Source: Clostridioides difficile
GTDB lineage: Bacteria; Bacillota; Clostridia; Peptostreptococcales; Peptostreptococcaceae
Direction of reading: 5' to 3'
DNA: 64,000 nucleotides
NCBI GenBank assembly: GCA_024919175.1
Contig: CP103804.1
Location: 1,116,001 to 1,180,000 of the forward strand
Made by a program: the position numbers and the translations under genes. Shown piece after piece: positions 63,914 to 64,000 of the stretch. Positions within the stretch are counted from its first letter, which is position 1; every line of letters begins with the position of its first letter. The notes beneath the pieces are model-generated. The model was given only the letters and a program-made list of their open reading frames with translations. It searched no databases and had not been told where the DNA came from.

Positions 63914-64000
63914 TATTTATTAGCCCCCTCTGTTATTTTTAGGAAGTAATCTTCCAAAGTCTCCATTTTTGTATGTAAAGCACTTATATCTACACCACCA
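63913..64000 (-). CDS. C-terminal end of an ABC transporter ATPase (cut by window edge)
   Basis: The last 28 residues are visible, ending LEDYFLKITEGANK, the usual tail of ABC-2 drug/lantibiotic ATPases. Stop overlaps the permease start by 1 base. No catalytic motif is inside the window, so the call rests on the tail and the neighbour. Confidence 0.6.
   Translation of the reverse strand, partial: GGVDISALHTKMETLEDYFLKITEGANK

Noticed and set aside
1..64000. CRISPR array, tRNA or rRNA genes
   Set aside because: No regularly spaced direct repeats of 25-40 bases with unique spacers and no tRNA- or rRNA-like conserved blocks were noticed; the 26-base repeats at 17525 have no spacers.

Overview
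The window is a strongly AT-rich, mostly plus-strand piece of a low-GC Firmicute chromosome. The most likely source is Clostridioides difficile or a very close relative. This rests on base composition, strong AGGAGG ribosome sites with frequent TTG/GTG starts, and two protein families named after C. difficile loci (the CD3073-type ECF S component and the CD3072-type TudS-like desulfidase) lying back to back. No rRNA, tRNA, CRISPR array, insertion sequence or prophage gene was seen.

Layout. 1-7952: AbrB-type regulator tail, MGT-type glycosyltransferase, small DUF3139-like protein, then a LytTR regulator/GHKL kinase pair with a two-permease, one-ATPase export module. 7953-9032: a long non-coding stretch with gene debris and three near-identical promoter elements that match one in front of the LytTR gene. 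9033-13260: transporter plus M20 amidohydrolase and a convergent regulator. 13896-20845: eight-gene operon (two DUF364 paralogues, a BtuFCD/FecBCD-like importer, a CxxC GTPase, a soluble ABC ATPase, a methyltransferase). 21018-27368: cobalamin riboswitch, five-gene Nik/Opp-type importer, second methyltransferase. 27411-30407: lysine riboswitch, YfcC-type transporter and M20 amidohydrolase. 30531-31286: methyltransferase whose apparent start codon is ATA. 31464-37536: glycerate kinase; RpiR regulator; fructose-type PTS, sugar-phosphate kinase and class II aldolase. 38029-38827: MntA/HepT toxin-antitoxin pair. 39109-40357: ECF S component divergent from a TudS-like desulfidase. 40951-50374: xyloside/xylose regulon (GH31, mannose-family PTS, XylR, XylB, XylA) with shared operators. 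50549-54359: alkylsulfatase, DUF1254 protein, TauE/SafE exporter. 54658-57042: S41 peptidase, excisionase-type HTH protein, DUF4180 protein. 57317-61822: Bce-type ABC transporter and two-component system with a Bce operator. 61997-64000: aromatic-acid-exporter-type protein, ABC-2 permease and the end of its ATPase.

How the parts fit. Most of the window is nutrient uptake and sensing. The most unusual block is 13896-27368. There a B12 riboswitch controls a nickel/peptide-type importer, directly after an operon with a metal-siderophore/B12-type importer, two putative heavy-metal-chelation (DUF364) proteins, a metallochaperone-like GTPase and a soluble ABC ATPase. I read it as one cobalt, corrinoid or related metal acquisition and processing module; the substrate is inference. 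Many start codons are set here from the ribosome binding site and so differ from the longest open frame.
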